Positions 1 through 8,541 are shown, counted from the first letter of the stretch. The stretch is 64,000 nt of DNA from Gluconobacter cerinus (GCF_002723935.1 NZ_BEWM01000004.1:372001-436000); one strand, 5' to 3'. Numbers and translations are program-made. Notes: generated by a model not told the origin, from the letters alone.

Positions 1-336
1 AAGAAGCTCACGCTGATCGAACGGCTTTGTCAGATAATCGTCCGCTCCGATTTCCAAACCGACGACCCGGTCCGTATGTTCTGCCATAGCAGAGAGCATG
101 ATGACTGGTACATTCGAGGACGTTCTCAGTCGACGACAGAGGCTAAAGCCATCTTCATTGCGTAGCATAATATCTAGAATGACTAGATCAACATTTCCTG
201 CCGATATTGCGGAGAACATGGCTACGCCATCCTCAGCTATGGACACGGTATAGGAATGTTTACCGAGAAAGTTTGTCAACAAGGCAAGAATGTCCTTGTC
301 GTCATCAACGATAAGGAGATGAGGCATCACAGTCAT
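1..336 (-). CDS. Response regulator, OmpR-type receiver domain (C-terminus off window)
   Basis: Reading leftward from ATG 336 gives a canonical receiver domain of 112 visible residues. It has the acidic pair and neighbours (LLIVDDDKDIL), the phospho-acceptor Asp in VILDIM, the switch Ser in MLSA, and the Lys of the YLTKPFD motif. The output domain lies beyond base 1, so the DNA-binding class cannot be seen. The spacing and the motif GADDYLTKPFD resemble OmpR/PhoB regulators. An alternative ATG at 327 gives a protein three residues shorter. No partner kinase is visible here. The response-regulator identity is certain; the pathway is unknown. Confidence 0.9.
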   Translation of the reverse strand, partial: MTVMPHLLIVDDDKDILALLTNFLGKHSYTVSIAEDGVAMFSAISAGNVDLVILDIMLRNEDGFSLCRRLRTSSNVPVIMLSAMAEHTDRVVGLEIGADDYLTKPFDQRELL

Positions 337-901
337 CCAGTCTTGATAGCATGTGAGATCATCCTGATGATGTCTCTTATGTGAGCAAATTATTTCAGCA
401 CGGACATATTCCTCTCATCCACAATTTCCTTTTGCCTTTCAATCCATCAAGTACCGTTTTGATATCTTAAAAGGTATAGCATTTCTAAGCTGACATATTA
501 CGGACATCTCATCGAAAAAAATCGCTACTACAACGGCTAAAGGTAGTCCTTCCTTCAGGTTGGCCCTAAGAATTTGTAGAAAAAAGGTGCTATTATGCTG
601 GGGCGAGTTGCGGTTTTTAAGTTTAATTTTGGATACATGGCATACATAGCCTTGTGCATAATGGATATTATAAACAATCCATTTAACGTTTATATTTATT
701 TTGGAAAAATAGCAGTTATCAGGAATATAATCGGAAAATTTGTTTTTGAATTTTATCAAACCATTGATAAAATGAAGAGAGACGTTTTAGAAATCTACTC
801 TGTTAATAATTAATATTATACTTGAAAATTTATCCAACGCATCCCCGCAATATGGGCATGTCGCAAGTACGGGAGCGCGTTAGAAATGACCTTACTAGCT
901 C
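337..901. other. AT-rich intergenic region, no convincing gene
   Basis: This stretch separates the response regulator from the flavin reductase. From about 480 to 830 it is markedly AT-rich compared with flanking genes. Short open frames exist on both strands, but their translations are low in complexity, lack ribosome sites and match no family I know. A perfect 10-bp inverted repeat (ATTTTATCAA, 4-base loop, TTGATAAAAT) lies at 750-773 and may be a terminator or regulator site. I see no tRNA or other RNA gene. Confidence 0.6.
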
Positions 902-1444
902 TTACTGCCTCTTGATCGGCAGGTGATGAAAATCACGGGAAAACCACGTGAGGCCATGTTCGGCTTCAGGGTTGTTATATATGGACTGAACTTCGCAAAA
1001 GAGCACATCATGTGTTCCGGCGCTGTGTATCGTTCGTATCACACAATCAAGCGTTACAAGAGCGTCTGACAAAAGCGCAGCACCAGTTTCACCAATTTCC
1101 CATGTTCCGTGAGAAAATTTCTCTTGAGCATCAAGAGACCGGCTCGCAAATACGCGTGCCAGATCGCTGTGATTTGGCGACAACACACTAATTCCTACAA
1201 TACCGTTCTGCAAAAAAGACTGATGCGATCGATTGCTGCGATTCAGGCAAACAAGCACTGTCGGCGGGGTATCGCTGACGCTACTAATGGCTGAAACCGT
1301 GAGTCCTTGGCGTCCACCAGGGCCGTCTGTCGTAACCAGAACGACTGGTGCCCCGAGTAGGCTCATTGCCTCGCGAAACTCTTCCTGACTGACATGGGAA
1401 GAACTGTGCTCGGGAAGCAACGCAGCGGCAGGGTTATGTGGCAT
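902..1444 (-). CDS. Flavin reductase family protein (FMN reductase component)
   Basis: A 180-residue protein of the flavin reductase-like fold (HpaC/RutF/SnaC type), which reduces FMN or FAD with NAD(P)H and hands the free reduced flavin to a partner monooxygenase. The diagnostic segment is about residues 33-70: PVVLVTTDGPGGRQGLTVSAISSVS, then a P-x-VLVCLNRS strand. A second conserved region around residues 105-120 (FSHGTWEI) and the C-terminal GLTWFSRDFH complete the fold. Length is normal for the family. It lies downstream of, and on the same strand as, the LysR gene. It is close to a luciferase-type monooxygenase and an acyl-CoA-dehydrogenase-like flavoenzyme, either of which would need such a reductase. 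The pairing is inferred from context. Confidence 0.88.
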   Translation of the reverse strand: MPHNPAAALLPEHSSSHVSQEEFREAMSLLGAPVVLVTTDGPGGRQGLTVSAISSVSDTPPTVLVCLNRSNRSHQSFLQNGIVGISVLSPNHSDLARVFASRSLDAQEKFSHGTWEIGETGAALLSDALVTLDCVIRTIHSAGTHDVLFCEVQSIYNNPEAEHGLTWFSRDFHHLPIKRQ

Positions 1445-1555
1445 GAAAACTACCTTTACTAGCTTTAGGGTTCAAGACGGCATATCTGCCGAAGAAATTG
1501 GCAAGGGCCTCACGAGGCACCAGAGAGCCTGCTGCCTGTGGTACCTCGGCTTTAC

Positions 1556-2440
1556 TCATTGGTCAGAAGCTGCCTGCACAAGTAGCTCCGCCAGATCTTG
1601 AGCCGCATCGGGCAGGCCGTTTCTTTGAATCAAAATTGTCTCGATTTCGGGGACTTCGGGAAGTAATCCGGCAGGAAGAGTAGAAAGCCCCTCCGCTGCA
1701 GCAAAGCGACGCGTTCGGCAACTGGCACCCAAGCCGCTCCGGACACCGGCACGCATGGCAGGAAGGTGTGGCGTTTGGAGAACGATGCGATAATCACGGC
1801 GGGCCTTCGCTAGGGTTCCAAGCGCGGCGTCCCTGAAACGGCATGGCGGCTCTAGCAAAACCAGAGGAATTTCAGGCTGATCCAAAGTGCTGGGATCTCC
1901 TATCCAAACCATTTTATCATGCCCGACAATACGCCAGCTTGAGTTGGGTCGATCGCCATGTTGGCCAAGGCACAGGACAATATCCAGCCGGGAACGGTCA
2001 AACATCTCCAGCAGTTCCACTGAGCCGCCTACGCGGATTGTCAGACGGCACCGGGGATGTTCCAGTCGAAAACGGGCCAATACATCCGGCAGGAGCGTGT
2101 CGGCAAAATCCTGCACCATCCCAACGGTTATCGGCTCAGGATCAGAAATATGCCCAAGTTTATGCATGATGCGGTCATTGAGAGTGAGAAGCTGCCTGGC
2201 ATATGCCACCAATTCTTCACCCGCAGGCGTCAGAACCAGCTTTCGTCCATCACGTCTGAACAGCTTTTGTTGAAGCACGTCTTCCAAACGCTTCATCTGA
2301 AGGCTTAAAGCTGACTGAGTCAGGAAAATGGTTTCGGTCGCCTGAGCCATGGAACCAGCTTCAACAATTGCAACAAAAGAACGCAGAAGCTCAGTCGGAA
2401 CATTGCGTGCCATGCGCTGGGGCAGAGAAGAGGTGGACAT
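1556..2440 (-). CDS. LysR-family transcriptional regulator
   Basis: A DNA-binding regulator with an N-terminal winged helix-turn-helix (LRSFVAIVEAGSMAQATETIFLTQSALSLQMKRLE, given here in outline) followed by a LysR effector-binding domain of two alpha/beta lobes. The start at 2440 is preferred because GGAG lies 7 bases upstream (2448-2451) and the helix-turn-helix begins at the usual distance from the N-terminus. The frame is open to 2467 but that start would lie against the conserved intergenic motif. It is divergent from the SsuD-like monooxygenase, the standard LysR arrangement, and probably controls that cluster and itself. The likely inducer is sulfur status or an organosulfur compound, which is inference only. 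The C-terminal half has a slightly degenerate second lobe but no frameshift is visible. Confidence 0.9.
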   Translation of the reverse strand: MSTSSLPQRMARNVPTELLRSFVAIVEAGSMAQATETIFLTQSALSLQMKRLEDVLQQKLFRRDGRKLVLTPAGEELVAYARQLLTLNDRIMHKLGHISDPEPITVGMVQDFADTLLPDVLARFRLEHPRCRLTIRVGGSVELLEMFDRSRLDIVLCLGQHGDRPNSSWRIVGHDKMVWIGDPSTLDQPEIPLVLLEPPCRFRDAALGTLAKARRDYRIVLQTPHLPAMRAGVRSGLGASCRTRRFAAAEGLSTLPAGLLPEVPEIETILIQRNGLPDAAQDLAELLVQAASDQ

Positions 2441-2471
2441 AGCAACACTCCAAGGCGAACAAGACATAAAA

Positions 2472-2559
2472 CTATATTATGTAGTTGTACTTATATTTTT
2501 CACTTGAGTCATGACGTACAAAAAAGTGTATATTGTCAATACAACGATATAATATCGTT
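2472..2559. promoter_or_regulatory. Divergent operator pair between LysR and monooxygenase genes
   Basis: Two copies of one 17-mer face away from each other in this intergenic region. On the minus strand (2472-2488) it reads ACAACTACATAATATAG, and on the plus strand (2541-2557) ACAACGATATAATATCG, identical at 14 of 17 positions. The plus copy overlaps a perfect inverted repeat, AACGATAT-A-ATATCGTT (2543-2559), just before the AAGGAGG ribosome site of the monooxygenase. This is seen in the sequence. That it binds the LysR protein, or is a paired promoter element, is inference. Confidence 0.55.
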
Positions 2560-2578
2560 TTTTTAAGGAGGCTGTGTC

Positions 2579-3685
2579 GTGCCTGTGGACTTCATCGGCT
2601 TTGTTGGCAGTCGCAATCATTCAGAGATCATTCCGGCTCATGGCCCCATCATTGATCTTGCTCATGTTGAAGCTGCGGCAAAAACCCATGAAGCTGCTGG
2701 CTTTGACAGGGTTCTGGTAGCCTTCCATTCAAATTCTCCTGACAGCATTCTGCTTTCACAGCACATTGCAGCCACGACAGAGCGTCTTGGGCTCATGGTC
2801 GCGCATCGTCCTGGCTTCACAGCTCCCACGCTTGCAGCCCGACAGTTCGCAACCCTTGATCACATCAGCCGTGGTCGTGCCGCCGTGCATATCATCACCG
2901 GAGGAAGCGATATTGAGTTCCAGGCTGATGGAGACCATACGACCAAAGCTGAGCGCTATGCCCGGACGCACGAATACATAGAAATCCTACGCCAGGAATG
3001 GAGCAGTGACGCTCCCTTTGATTATCAGGGCCGATTTTATTGCGTGAATGGCGGTCAATCGCGCGTATTGCCTTATCAGGGTCACACCATCCCAATCTAT
3101 TTTGGCGGCTCTTCAGACGAAGCCATCGCCGTCGCCGGACAGCAGGCAGATGTCTATGCACTTTGGGGAGAAACGTACGAGCAAGTACGGGAAACCATCG
3201 CTCGCGTACGCGCTATTGCGGATAAGGCTGGACGGACCATTCGTTTCTCGCTTTCGTTGCGTCCCATCCTGGCCGATACAGAAGAGAAGGCTTGGGCCAA
3301 AGCGGATGATATTCTTGCCAAAGCCCGGTCTCTTCAGAACGACACGGGTTACATCCGGGCCACATGCATTCCAAATGAAGGGTCCCGTCGACTATTAGCC
3401 GCCGCTGAGCAAGGGGTGCGGCTGGATAAACGCCTCTGGACCGGCCTCGCCGCTCTGACAGGGGCAAAAGGAAATTCAACCTCCCTTGTCGGAGCGCCAG
3501 ATCAGGTTGCTGATGCGCTTCTTGATTACTATCGCTTGGGAATCTCGACATTCTTGATCCGGGGTTTTGAGCCAATCATGGATGCTTATGAATATGGCCG
3601 GGATCTTTTACCCCGAGTGCATGCCTTGATTGAAAAAGAAGATCACCTCAACGGTGAAGAAGGGATGAAAATTTCAAGAAAATAG
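2579..3685 (+). CDS. LLM-class flavin-dependent monooxygenase, SsuD-like
   Basis: A 368-residue bacterial-luciferase-like TIM-barrel oxidoreductase, the class that oxygenates alkanesulfonates and related organosulfur compounds with reduced FMN. Family features visible are the N-terminal EIIPAHGPIIDLAHVEAAAKTHEAAGFD, the R-P-G-F-T-A-P-T-L-A-A-R-Q segment near residues 79-91, the HIITGGSDIEFQADGD loop near 104-119 that is typical of SsuD/NtaA-type enzymes, and SLVGAPDQVADALLDYYRLG near the C-terminus. Translation starts at GTG 2579 behind a strong AAGGAGG (about 2565-2571). It is followed at once by the aldolase gene and is divergent from LysR. The true substrate may differ from alkanesulfonate; the monooxygenase class is firm. 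Confidence 0.9.
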   Translation: MPVDFIGFVGSRNHSEIIPAHGPIIDLAHVEAAAKTHEAAGFDRVLVAFHSNSPDSILLSQHIAATTERLGLMVAHRPGFTAPTLAARQFATLDHISRGRAAVHIITGGSDIEFQADGDHTTKAERYARTHEYIEILRQEWSSDAPFDYQGRFYCVNGGQSRVLPYQGHTIPIYFGGSSDEAIAVAGQQADVYALWGETYEQVRETIARVRAIADKAGRTIRFSLSLRPILADTEEKAWAKADDILAKARSLQNDTGYIRATCIPNEGSRRLLAAAEQGVRLDKRLWTGLAALTGAKGNSTSLVGAPDQVADALLDYYRLGISTFLIRGFEPIMDAYEYGRDLLPRVHALIEKEDHLNGEEGMKISRK

Positions 3686-4525
3686 ATGAAATTATTTCAG
3701 TGTTGGAAAATGATTATGACTACCAAATCACAAAATATTAGAAGCGCTGAAAATGGCTTCAGGAAAAAAACTTTCCATTTGCAACCTCGGATGCCCGCAC
3801 AAACTTTTGAAGAAGAACGTCTTCATCGAAAACAGCGGTTGGCCGCAACATTTCGATTATTCAGTCGATATGGATTTGATCAAGGCCTGGCTGGCCATGT
3901 TACCGCGCGAGATCCAGAATTTCCGGATCGATACTGGATCAACCCTCTCGCTGTCCATTTTTCGCAAATCCGGGTTTCGGATCTTCAATTGGTAGACCAC
4001 GACGGCAATATCCTGATTGGACAGCGACCTATCAACACGGCTGGATTCACTATTCATTCTGCGCTTCATCGTGCCAGACCGGACATCATTGCGGCCGCCC
4101 ACACCCATTCGACATACGGGAAGGCCTTTTCAGCCTTAGGAACCGAGCTTCTTCCGATTACTCAGGATGCCTGCTCGTTTTATGAAGATCATGCAATCTT
4201 CAATCCCTTCAGCGGGGTCGTGCTGGATGACAAGGAAGGCGATCGCCTTGCGCGAACTCTGGGCAGCAAAAAAGCCCTCATACTGCAAAACCACGGCCTT
4301 CTGACCGCAGGACCTACCGTGGAAGCCGTAGCCTGGTGGTTTTTAGCCATGGATAACGCTGCACACACACAGCTTTTGGCACAGGCTGCTGGCCCTCTAA
4401 AACTCATCGCACCAGACATTGCAAAACTGACTGGCGGGCAGGTGGGGAGCGCAGAAGGCGCCTATTACTCGTTTCAGCCCCTGTGGGACTGGATTGTGGC
4501 CCTTGAGCCTGACCTTTTTGACTGA
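3686..4525 (+). CDS. Class II aldolase/adducin-domain protein
   Basis: A zinc-dependent class II aldolase-fold protein (L-fuculose-phosphate aldolase/adducin head family). Conserved metal-site motifs are visible: IHSALHRARPDIIAAAHTHSTYGKAFS with the two metal-binding histidines near residues 135-137, the acidic/histidine segment FYEDHAIF, and LILQNHGLLTAGPTVEAVAWWF with the third histidine. The first ATG abuts the upstream stop codon; in-frame ATGs at 3710 and 3716 are also possible, and no clear ribosome site distinguishes them, so the N-terminal 10 residues are uncertain. Such proteins without a kinase partner often act on non-phosphorylated acids or on products of organosulfur or C-C cleavage. 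Its place behind the monooxygenase suggests processing of the desulfonated product, but the substrate is unknown. Confidence 0.88.
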   Translation: MKLFQCWKMIMTTKSQNIRSAENGFRKKTFHLQPRMPAQTFEEERLHRKQRLAATFRLFSRYGFDQGLAGHVTARDPEFPDRYWINPLAVHFSQIRVSDLQLVDHDGNILIGQRPINTAGFTIHSALHRARPDIIAAAHTHSTYGKAFSALGTELLPITQDACSFYEDHAIFNPFSGVVLDDKEGDRLARTLGSKKALILQNHGLLTAGPTVEAVAWWFLAMDNAAHTQLLAQAAGPLKLIAPDIAKLTGGQVGSAEGAYYSFQPLWDWIVALEPDLFD

Positions 4526-4544
4526 CCCGACGATCCCAACGAGC

Positions 4545-5717
4545 CTAGTTTTGTTTTTTCAGTGCTTCGCGGCCAGCCGCTAGAAGAGCGCTATCTCCCT
4601 GAGGCGTATGAATTCGCCCACACAAAACGTTCCGATAGTGGCGTTCCAAAGGATTATCTTGGCTTAGACCAGGATTTCCAATGGCTGCCACCGCCTTGCC
4701 CACGGCAAGGATGGCGTTCTCAGTGACTGAGTGCTTGGTTAAACCCGCCAGTATGGTGACTTCAGTGCCTTGCTCTTGGAGCTGAAGGGCTTGATCGATG
4801 AGCCCGGCATTAGAAAGGAGCAGTGCGTCGATTTCGCCAAGAAGAACCTCGAACCGCGGCAAAGTCGCTAGAGACGCCCCCAGATTGGACGGGACGCGCT
4901 GGTGCAGGAAGTTAATCAGCCAATTACGGGCCGCCACAGCAATACCATTATACAGCGAAGCAATAACAATGGCATGCCAACTGGCAATGGCTACAGTAGG
5001 GCGCCCCTCATTTGACGCAGACGCTGAGAGCAGACCAAGGTATCGCTCTGGAATTTCTACATTATCAAAGATAATCGTATGGCTTCCGGTCGCGCGCATA
5101 CCCATCTGGTGCCAGCTTTTCTCAATGCGGACACCTCGAAGGTCCAGCGGAACCAAGACAGGACCAACCTTGGGGTCAGTCTCGTCCGTTTTGGCCCAGA
5201 CAATTCCCCATTGCAGGGCAGTCGAGCCTGTTGAGAAGATTTTGCGGCCGCTGATGCACCAGGCTTGTCCGCGCTGACTGACAGTCGTAGCTGGCAAACC
5301 GCCTCTGGCAGGCGTTCCTAACTCCGGCTCTACACGCAGAGCATTGATGAGCGCCCCCTCCTGAAGGACGCTCTCGAACAACTCCTGTTTGACCTCTTCT
5401 GACCACTCGGACGAATGAGCAAAAGCTGCAGTTTGAAGATACTGCATTGCCAGAATAAGGGCAGTTGACGGATCTCCTTGCGCTATCTGTCCGACAATCC
5501 TGACTATCGCGCTCAGTGAAATATCTTGGCCGCCTGCGCTTCTGGGAAGAGCGAGCGATAAAAAACCTGCATCTTGAAGATCCTGAAGGTTCTCGAGGGA
5601 AATGCTACCACTCCGGTCATACCGCGCAGCCCGCTCTTCGAACAATGGAATGAGCTTTTTGAGAACCTCGTCCATGCCCTCTGGGAGGCAGTGCTCTAAA
5701 AATGGCTTGTCACCCAT
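4545..5717 (-). CDS. Acyl-CoA dehydrogenase-fold flavoenzyme (SfnB/DszC-like)
   Basis: A 390-residue acyl-CoA-dehydrogenase-fold protein: helical N-terminal domain, central beta domain (ISGRKIFSTGSTALQWGIVWAKT, then WHQMGMRATGSHTIIFDNVEIPERYL), and a C-terminal helical domain ending PLERHYRNVLCGRIHTPQGDS. This C-terminal pattern is typical of the branch that includes SfnB and DszC-like sulfur monooxygenases rather than beta-oxidation enzymes. ATG 5717 has GGAGATC just upstream. It converges with the aldolase gene (19 bases apart) and is divergent from the ABC permease. With a flavin reductase, an SsuD-like enzyme and a sulfonate-type transporter nearby, a role in sulfur scavenging is likely. 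Whether it is a dehydrogenase or an oxygenase cannot be told from sequence. Confidence 0.82.
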   Translation of the reverse strand: MGDKPFLEHCLPEGMDEVLKKLIPLFEERAARYDRSGSISLENLQDLQDAGFLSLALPRSAGGQDISLSAIVRIVGQIAQGDPSTALILAMQYLQTAAFAHSSEWSEEVKQELFESVLQEGALINALRVEPELGTPARGGLPATTVSQRGQAWCISGRKIFSTGSTALQWGIVWAKTDETDPKVGPVLVPLDLRGVRIEKSWHQMGMRATGSHTIIFDNVEIPERYLGLLSASASNEGRPTVAIASWHAIVIASLYNGIAVAARNWLINFLHQRVPSNLGASLATLPRFEVLLGEIDALLLSNAGLIDQALQLQEQGTEVTILAGLTKHSVTENAILAVGKAVAAIGNPGLSQDNPLERHYRNVLCGRIHTPQGDSALLAAGREALKKQN

Positions 5718-5970
5718 GGGGGATCTCCGATCTCAGTCTGGCCGAGATTACAACATCTTTGACGGGGCGCGGAAACCAAGGGCTGAAAATATCCCGCACA
5801 ACACACGCTCTTCTCTCTGGATTAAAAAGCTGCACACGCCAGTGTGTCGGGCAGGAAAGGTCGAGAGACGATCGTCAAGTCCTGTAAAACTCTCACATTT
5901 AGAATATTCATCTGACATCTCCGCGCAGAGTTGAAACAATCATTGCTTCTTTCGGTTGTGGAGCAAGCCA

Positions 5971-6810
5971 ATGTCAGACACCGTCGTCTTGACCGAGACG
6001 CAAAGCGCCACCGAAGTTCCAAAAGGGCCATTGTCGTTTGTAAACCTCGCGTCTTTGCGGAGATACGCGTCCCCCGTTTTTTTGGTCTGCTGCTGGCAAG
6101 CAGCGTGCTCCTCAGGTTTCTTGTCAACGCGACTTGTCTCATCTCCTGCGCAGATAGCTGTCACAGGATGGGCGCTCACCCGTGACGGAACGTTGCCATA
6201 TAATCTTGGTGTCTCCCTTCTGCGGGCTGCAAGTGGGTTAGGACTAGCTCTCACCTTAGGCGTCTTACTGGCTCTTATCTCAGGCCTGTCCAAAGCAGGT
6301 GAAGACATTGTAGATGCACCCCTACAGATATTACGTACCCTTCCTGCGCTGGCGCTGGTTCCATTATTCATCCTGTGGTTCGGAATTGGCGAAACACCTA
6401 AAATTCTGCTCGTCGCGCTAGGCGCCATATTTCCGATCTATCTAAATCTTCACAGTGGAATTCGCTCCATTGACCCTAAACTTCTGGAGATGGGGTCCAC
6501 ACTAGGCCTGTCGCGCTGGCAGACAATCAGGGACATTTTTCTACCGGGAGCGCTACCAGATTTCCTTACAGGCTTGCGGTACGCCGTAGGGGTTTCCTGG
6601 ATGATGCTTGTGGTTGCAGAGCAGGTGAATGCCGAAAGCGGGATTGGCCATATGATGATGGATGCACAGGACTTCATGCGCACAGACATCATTCTGGTCG
6701 GGCTTCTCGTCTACGGGGTCCTCGGTCTGCTGTCAGATCAAATTATCCGCTTTCTGGAAGCCATATTTCTGGCCTGGCGCCCCAGCAATGAAAAGAAGCG
6801 CACGACATGA
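5971..6810 (+). CDS. ABC transporter permease, SsuC/TauC-like
   Basis: An inner-membrane permease with about six hydrophobic segments and the cytoplasmic coupling motif of binding-protein-dependent importers: EMGSTLGLSRWQTIRDIFLPGALP, near residues 175-198. A TAISP-like N-terminal segment (VTGWALTRDGTLPYNLGVSLLRAASGLGLALTLG, outlined) is typical of the nitrate/sulfonate/taurine permease family. ATG 5971 is preferred to the upstream in-frame TTG at 5956 because GGAG (5960-5963) is ideally placed. It overlaps the ATPase gene by ATGA at 6807. There is no periplasmic binding protein gene in this cluster, which is unusual because this class of importer normally needs one. Confidence 0.9.
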   Translation: MSDTVVLTETQSATEVPKGPLSFVNLASLRRYASPVFLVCCWQAACSSGFLSTRLVSSPAQIAVTGWALTRDGTLPYNLGVSLLRAASGLGLALTLGVLLALISGLSKAGEDIVDAPLQILRTLPALALVPLFILWFGIGETPKILLVALGAIFPIYLNLHSGIRSIDPKLLEMGSTLGLSRWQTIRDIFLPGALPDFLTGLRYAVGVSWMMLVVAEQVNAESGIGHMMMDAQDFMRTDIILVGLLVYGVLGLLSDQIIRFLEAIFLAWRPSNEKKRTT

Positions 6811-7532
6811 CTGCTTTGAAAGCTGCTCCACAAGATGCAGCAGTTAGCATCCAACAACTGACAAAACGCTTCGACGGCGGCTCTCCCGTGTTGGATAGGC
6901 TCAATCTGGCCATAGCTCCAGGCGAATTCGTAGCATTGCTCGGACATAGTGGCTCAGGAAAATCAACTCTCCTGAGAACACTTGCAGGACTAGATCCAGT
7001 GACAGAGGGCATTGTGACCAGACCACAACGCGTTTCGGTCGTTTTCCAGGAATCCCGGCTGCTGCCTTGGAAAAAGGTCTGGAAAAATATTGTTCTAGGC
7101 CAAGAAGACGCGGGTACCAGACAGCGTGCCGAAGTCGTTTTGGAAGAAGTGGGGCTGTCACATCGAACCAATGCATGGCCTGCGACCCTTTCCGGTGGTG
7201 AAGCGCAGCGGGCTGCCCTGGCCAGGGCACTTGTGCGGGAACCTGCCTTTCTCATGCTGGATGAACCCTTTGCGGCCCTTGACGCACTCACACGCCTGAA
7301 AATGCAGCAATTGGTCGCCGACCTCTGGAAGAAACATGGCTGCGCTGTTTTTCTTGTCACACATGACGTGGATGAGGCGCTGTTACTTGCAGATCGAGCC
7401 GTTGTGCTCGAACAGGGGCAAATCCGGGTCGATCTTCCAATTCCTCTTTCACGGCCGAGAAAACACTCCGATGGTGATTTGGAGGCTCTCCGGACAACCT
7501 TGCTCAATGCGCTGGGGGTTCATGGCGCATGA
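6807..7532 (+). CDS. ABC transporter ATP-binding protein, SsuB/TauB-like
   Basis: The cytoplasmic ATPase of the importer, 241 residues. Walker A is GHSGSGKST at residues 46-54. The Q-loop is in VFQESRLLPWKKVWKN, a signature of the nitrate/sulfonate/taurine group. The ABC signature is LSGGEAQR, Walker B is FLMLDEPFAALD, and the switch histidine is in VTHDVDEAL. It starts inside the permease stop codon (ATGA, 6807-6810) and its own end overlaps the nitroreductase start in the same way, so permease, ATPase and nitroreductase are translationally coupled. Substrate class is inferred from family resemblance and neighbours. Confidence 0.93.
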   Translation: MTALKAAPQDAAVSIQQLTKRFDGGSPVLDRLNLAIAPGEFVALLGHSGSGKSTLLRTLAGLDPVTEGIVTRPQRVSVVFQESRLLPWKKVWKNIVLGQEDAGTRQRAEVVLEEVGLSHRTNAWPATLSGGEAQRAALARALVREPAFLMLDEPFAALDALTRLKMQQLVADLWKKHGCAVFLVTHDVDEALLLADRAVVLEQGQIRVDLPIPLSRPRKHSDGDLEALRTTLLNALGVHGA

Positions 7533-8173
7533 GCATTTCTTCTAAAAAGGCTATATATATGACGACCGCTCCTGAGCGCACCGCTCATTCTTCTGTCGAA
7601 CCGCTCATCCTTAATCGCTGGTCTCCAAGGTCTTTTAGTCCGGTAGATATTGATCCTCAGGATCTTCTGGCCTTTCTCGATGCGGGACGGTGGGCACCTT
7701 CAGCGTATAATAGCCAGCCGTGGCGTTTCATTTATACTCGGCGCAACATGCCAGAATGGAACCGTTTTCTATCGTGGTTAATCCCGTTTAACCGCTCATG
7801 GGCAGAAAACGCATCGGCTATCGTGTTTGTCGCATCCAGAACGATTACCATCTCAAGTCGAACTGGCGAGCCATCTCCTCTGACGACGCACGCATTCGAT
7901 GCTGGTGCGGCTTCTGTCCTTGTCCAGTTACAAGCATCTCAAGCAGGGTGGGCCGTTCATCCTATCAGTGGCTTTGATCATGATCTCGCCCATGCAGGCT
8001 TGGAATTACCGGAAGACTATCAGCTTCATGCAGCATTGGTCATTGGAAAGCAGGCGAATGGGGAGAACCTCTCAGATGAACTGCGGAAACGTGAGCAGCC
8101 CTCCAGCCGGGTCAGTCTTAAAGAATTGGCGTTTAAAGGGCGTTTCAACGCGTCGGAAAAATCTGAAGACTGA
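7529..8173 (+). CDS. Nitroreductase family protein
   Basis: A 214-residue FMN-binding nitroreductase-fold oxidoreductase. Seen are the N-terminal flavin-binding segment NRWSPRSFSP and RWAPSAYNSQPWRFIY near residues 48-65, and the central HAFDAGAASVLVQLQASQAGW helix that lines the active site. The last gene of the ABC-transporter operon, it overlaps the ATPase gene by four bases at 7529. A second in-frame ATG at 7559 with AAGG eight bases before it is an alternative start. In this setting it may supply reduced flavin to the cluster's monooxygenases or reduce an activated sulfur substrate; the specific role is unknown. It ends 410 bases before the next gene. Confidence 0.87.
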   Translation: MSISSKKAIYMTTAPERTAHSSVEPLILNRWSPRSFSPVDIDPQDLLAFLDAGRWAPSAYNSQPWRFIYTRRNMPEWNRFLSWLIPFNRSWAENASAIVFVASRTITISSRTGEPSPLTTHAFDAGAASVLVQLQASQAGWAVHPISGFDHDLAHAGLELPEDYQLHAALVIGKQANGENLSDELRKREQPSSRVSLKELAFKGRFNASEKSED

Positions 8174-8242
8174 TCAAGTTGGATTACCTCTCGCGAGCGG
8201 TATTTCTCTAGTAAGCCGCATCATTCTCTTATAGTTTAAAAA

Positions 8243-8283
8243 ATAATTATACCTTTCTATATTAATTAGAAAAGTATAATTAT
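8243..8283. repeat. AT-rich inverted repeat, 17-bp arms
   Basis: Left arm ATAATTATACCTTTCTA (8243-8259) pairs with right arm TAGAAAAGTATAATTAT (8267-8283) with one mismatch, around a 7-base loop. There is no T-run after it on the plus strand. On the minus strand the right-hand flank gives TTTTTTAAA. It may be a terminator, a cruciform or a regulator site. Confidence 0.55.
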
Positions 8284-8520
8284 ACATACCATACCGATAA
8301 TAATTTATTCAATAAAAATAAATATGGATAGTTATGGAGATTTACTTCCATTGTTTATTTTATATAATTGGTAATTTTAACATAAATTACTTTATTAAAC
8401 TACTTTATCAGCCCAATAAATTTTTCTTTTGAGGTTTTCCTGAAAATATATTCCCTCTTATGTCAAAAAAATTCAGTACCAAGGAGCCAAAGGCAGAATC
8501 GGTTTACAATCGTAATTAAT

Positions 8521-8541
8521 AGGTATTAGAAAGGTATTATT
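8521..8541 (+). promoter_or_regulatory. Tandem GGTATT operator-like motif before TonB receptor
   Basis: The motif is AGGTATT, five spacer bases, GGTATTATT, ending 42 bases before the receptor ATG. The same motif occurs at 11076-11096, ending 38 bases before the symporter ATG, with identity at all 16 non-spacer positions. The simplest reading is a binding site for the GntR/UTRA regulator encoded downstream; this is inferred from position and repetition only. Confidence 0.55.

Noticed and set aside
439-813. Overlapping open frames on both strands (106 and 72 residues)
   Set aside because: AT-rich, low-complexity translations without ribosome sites or family resemblance; read as intergenic.
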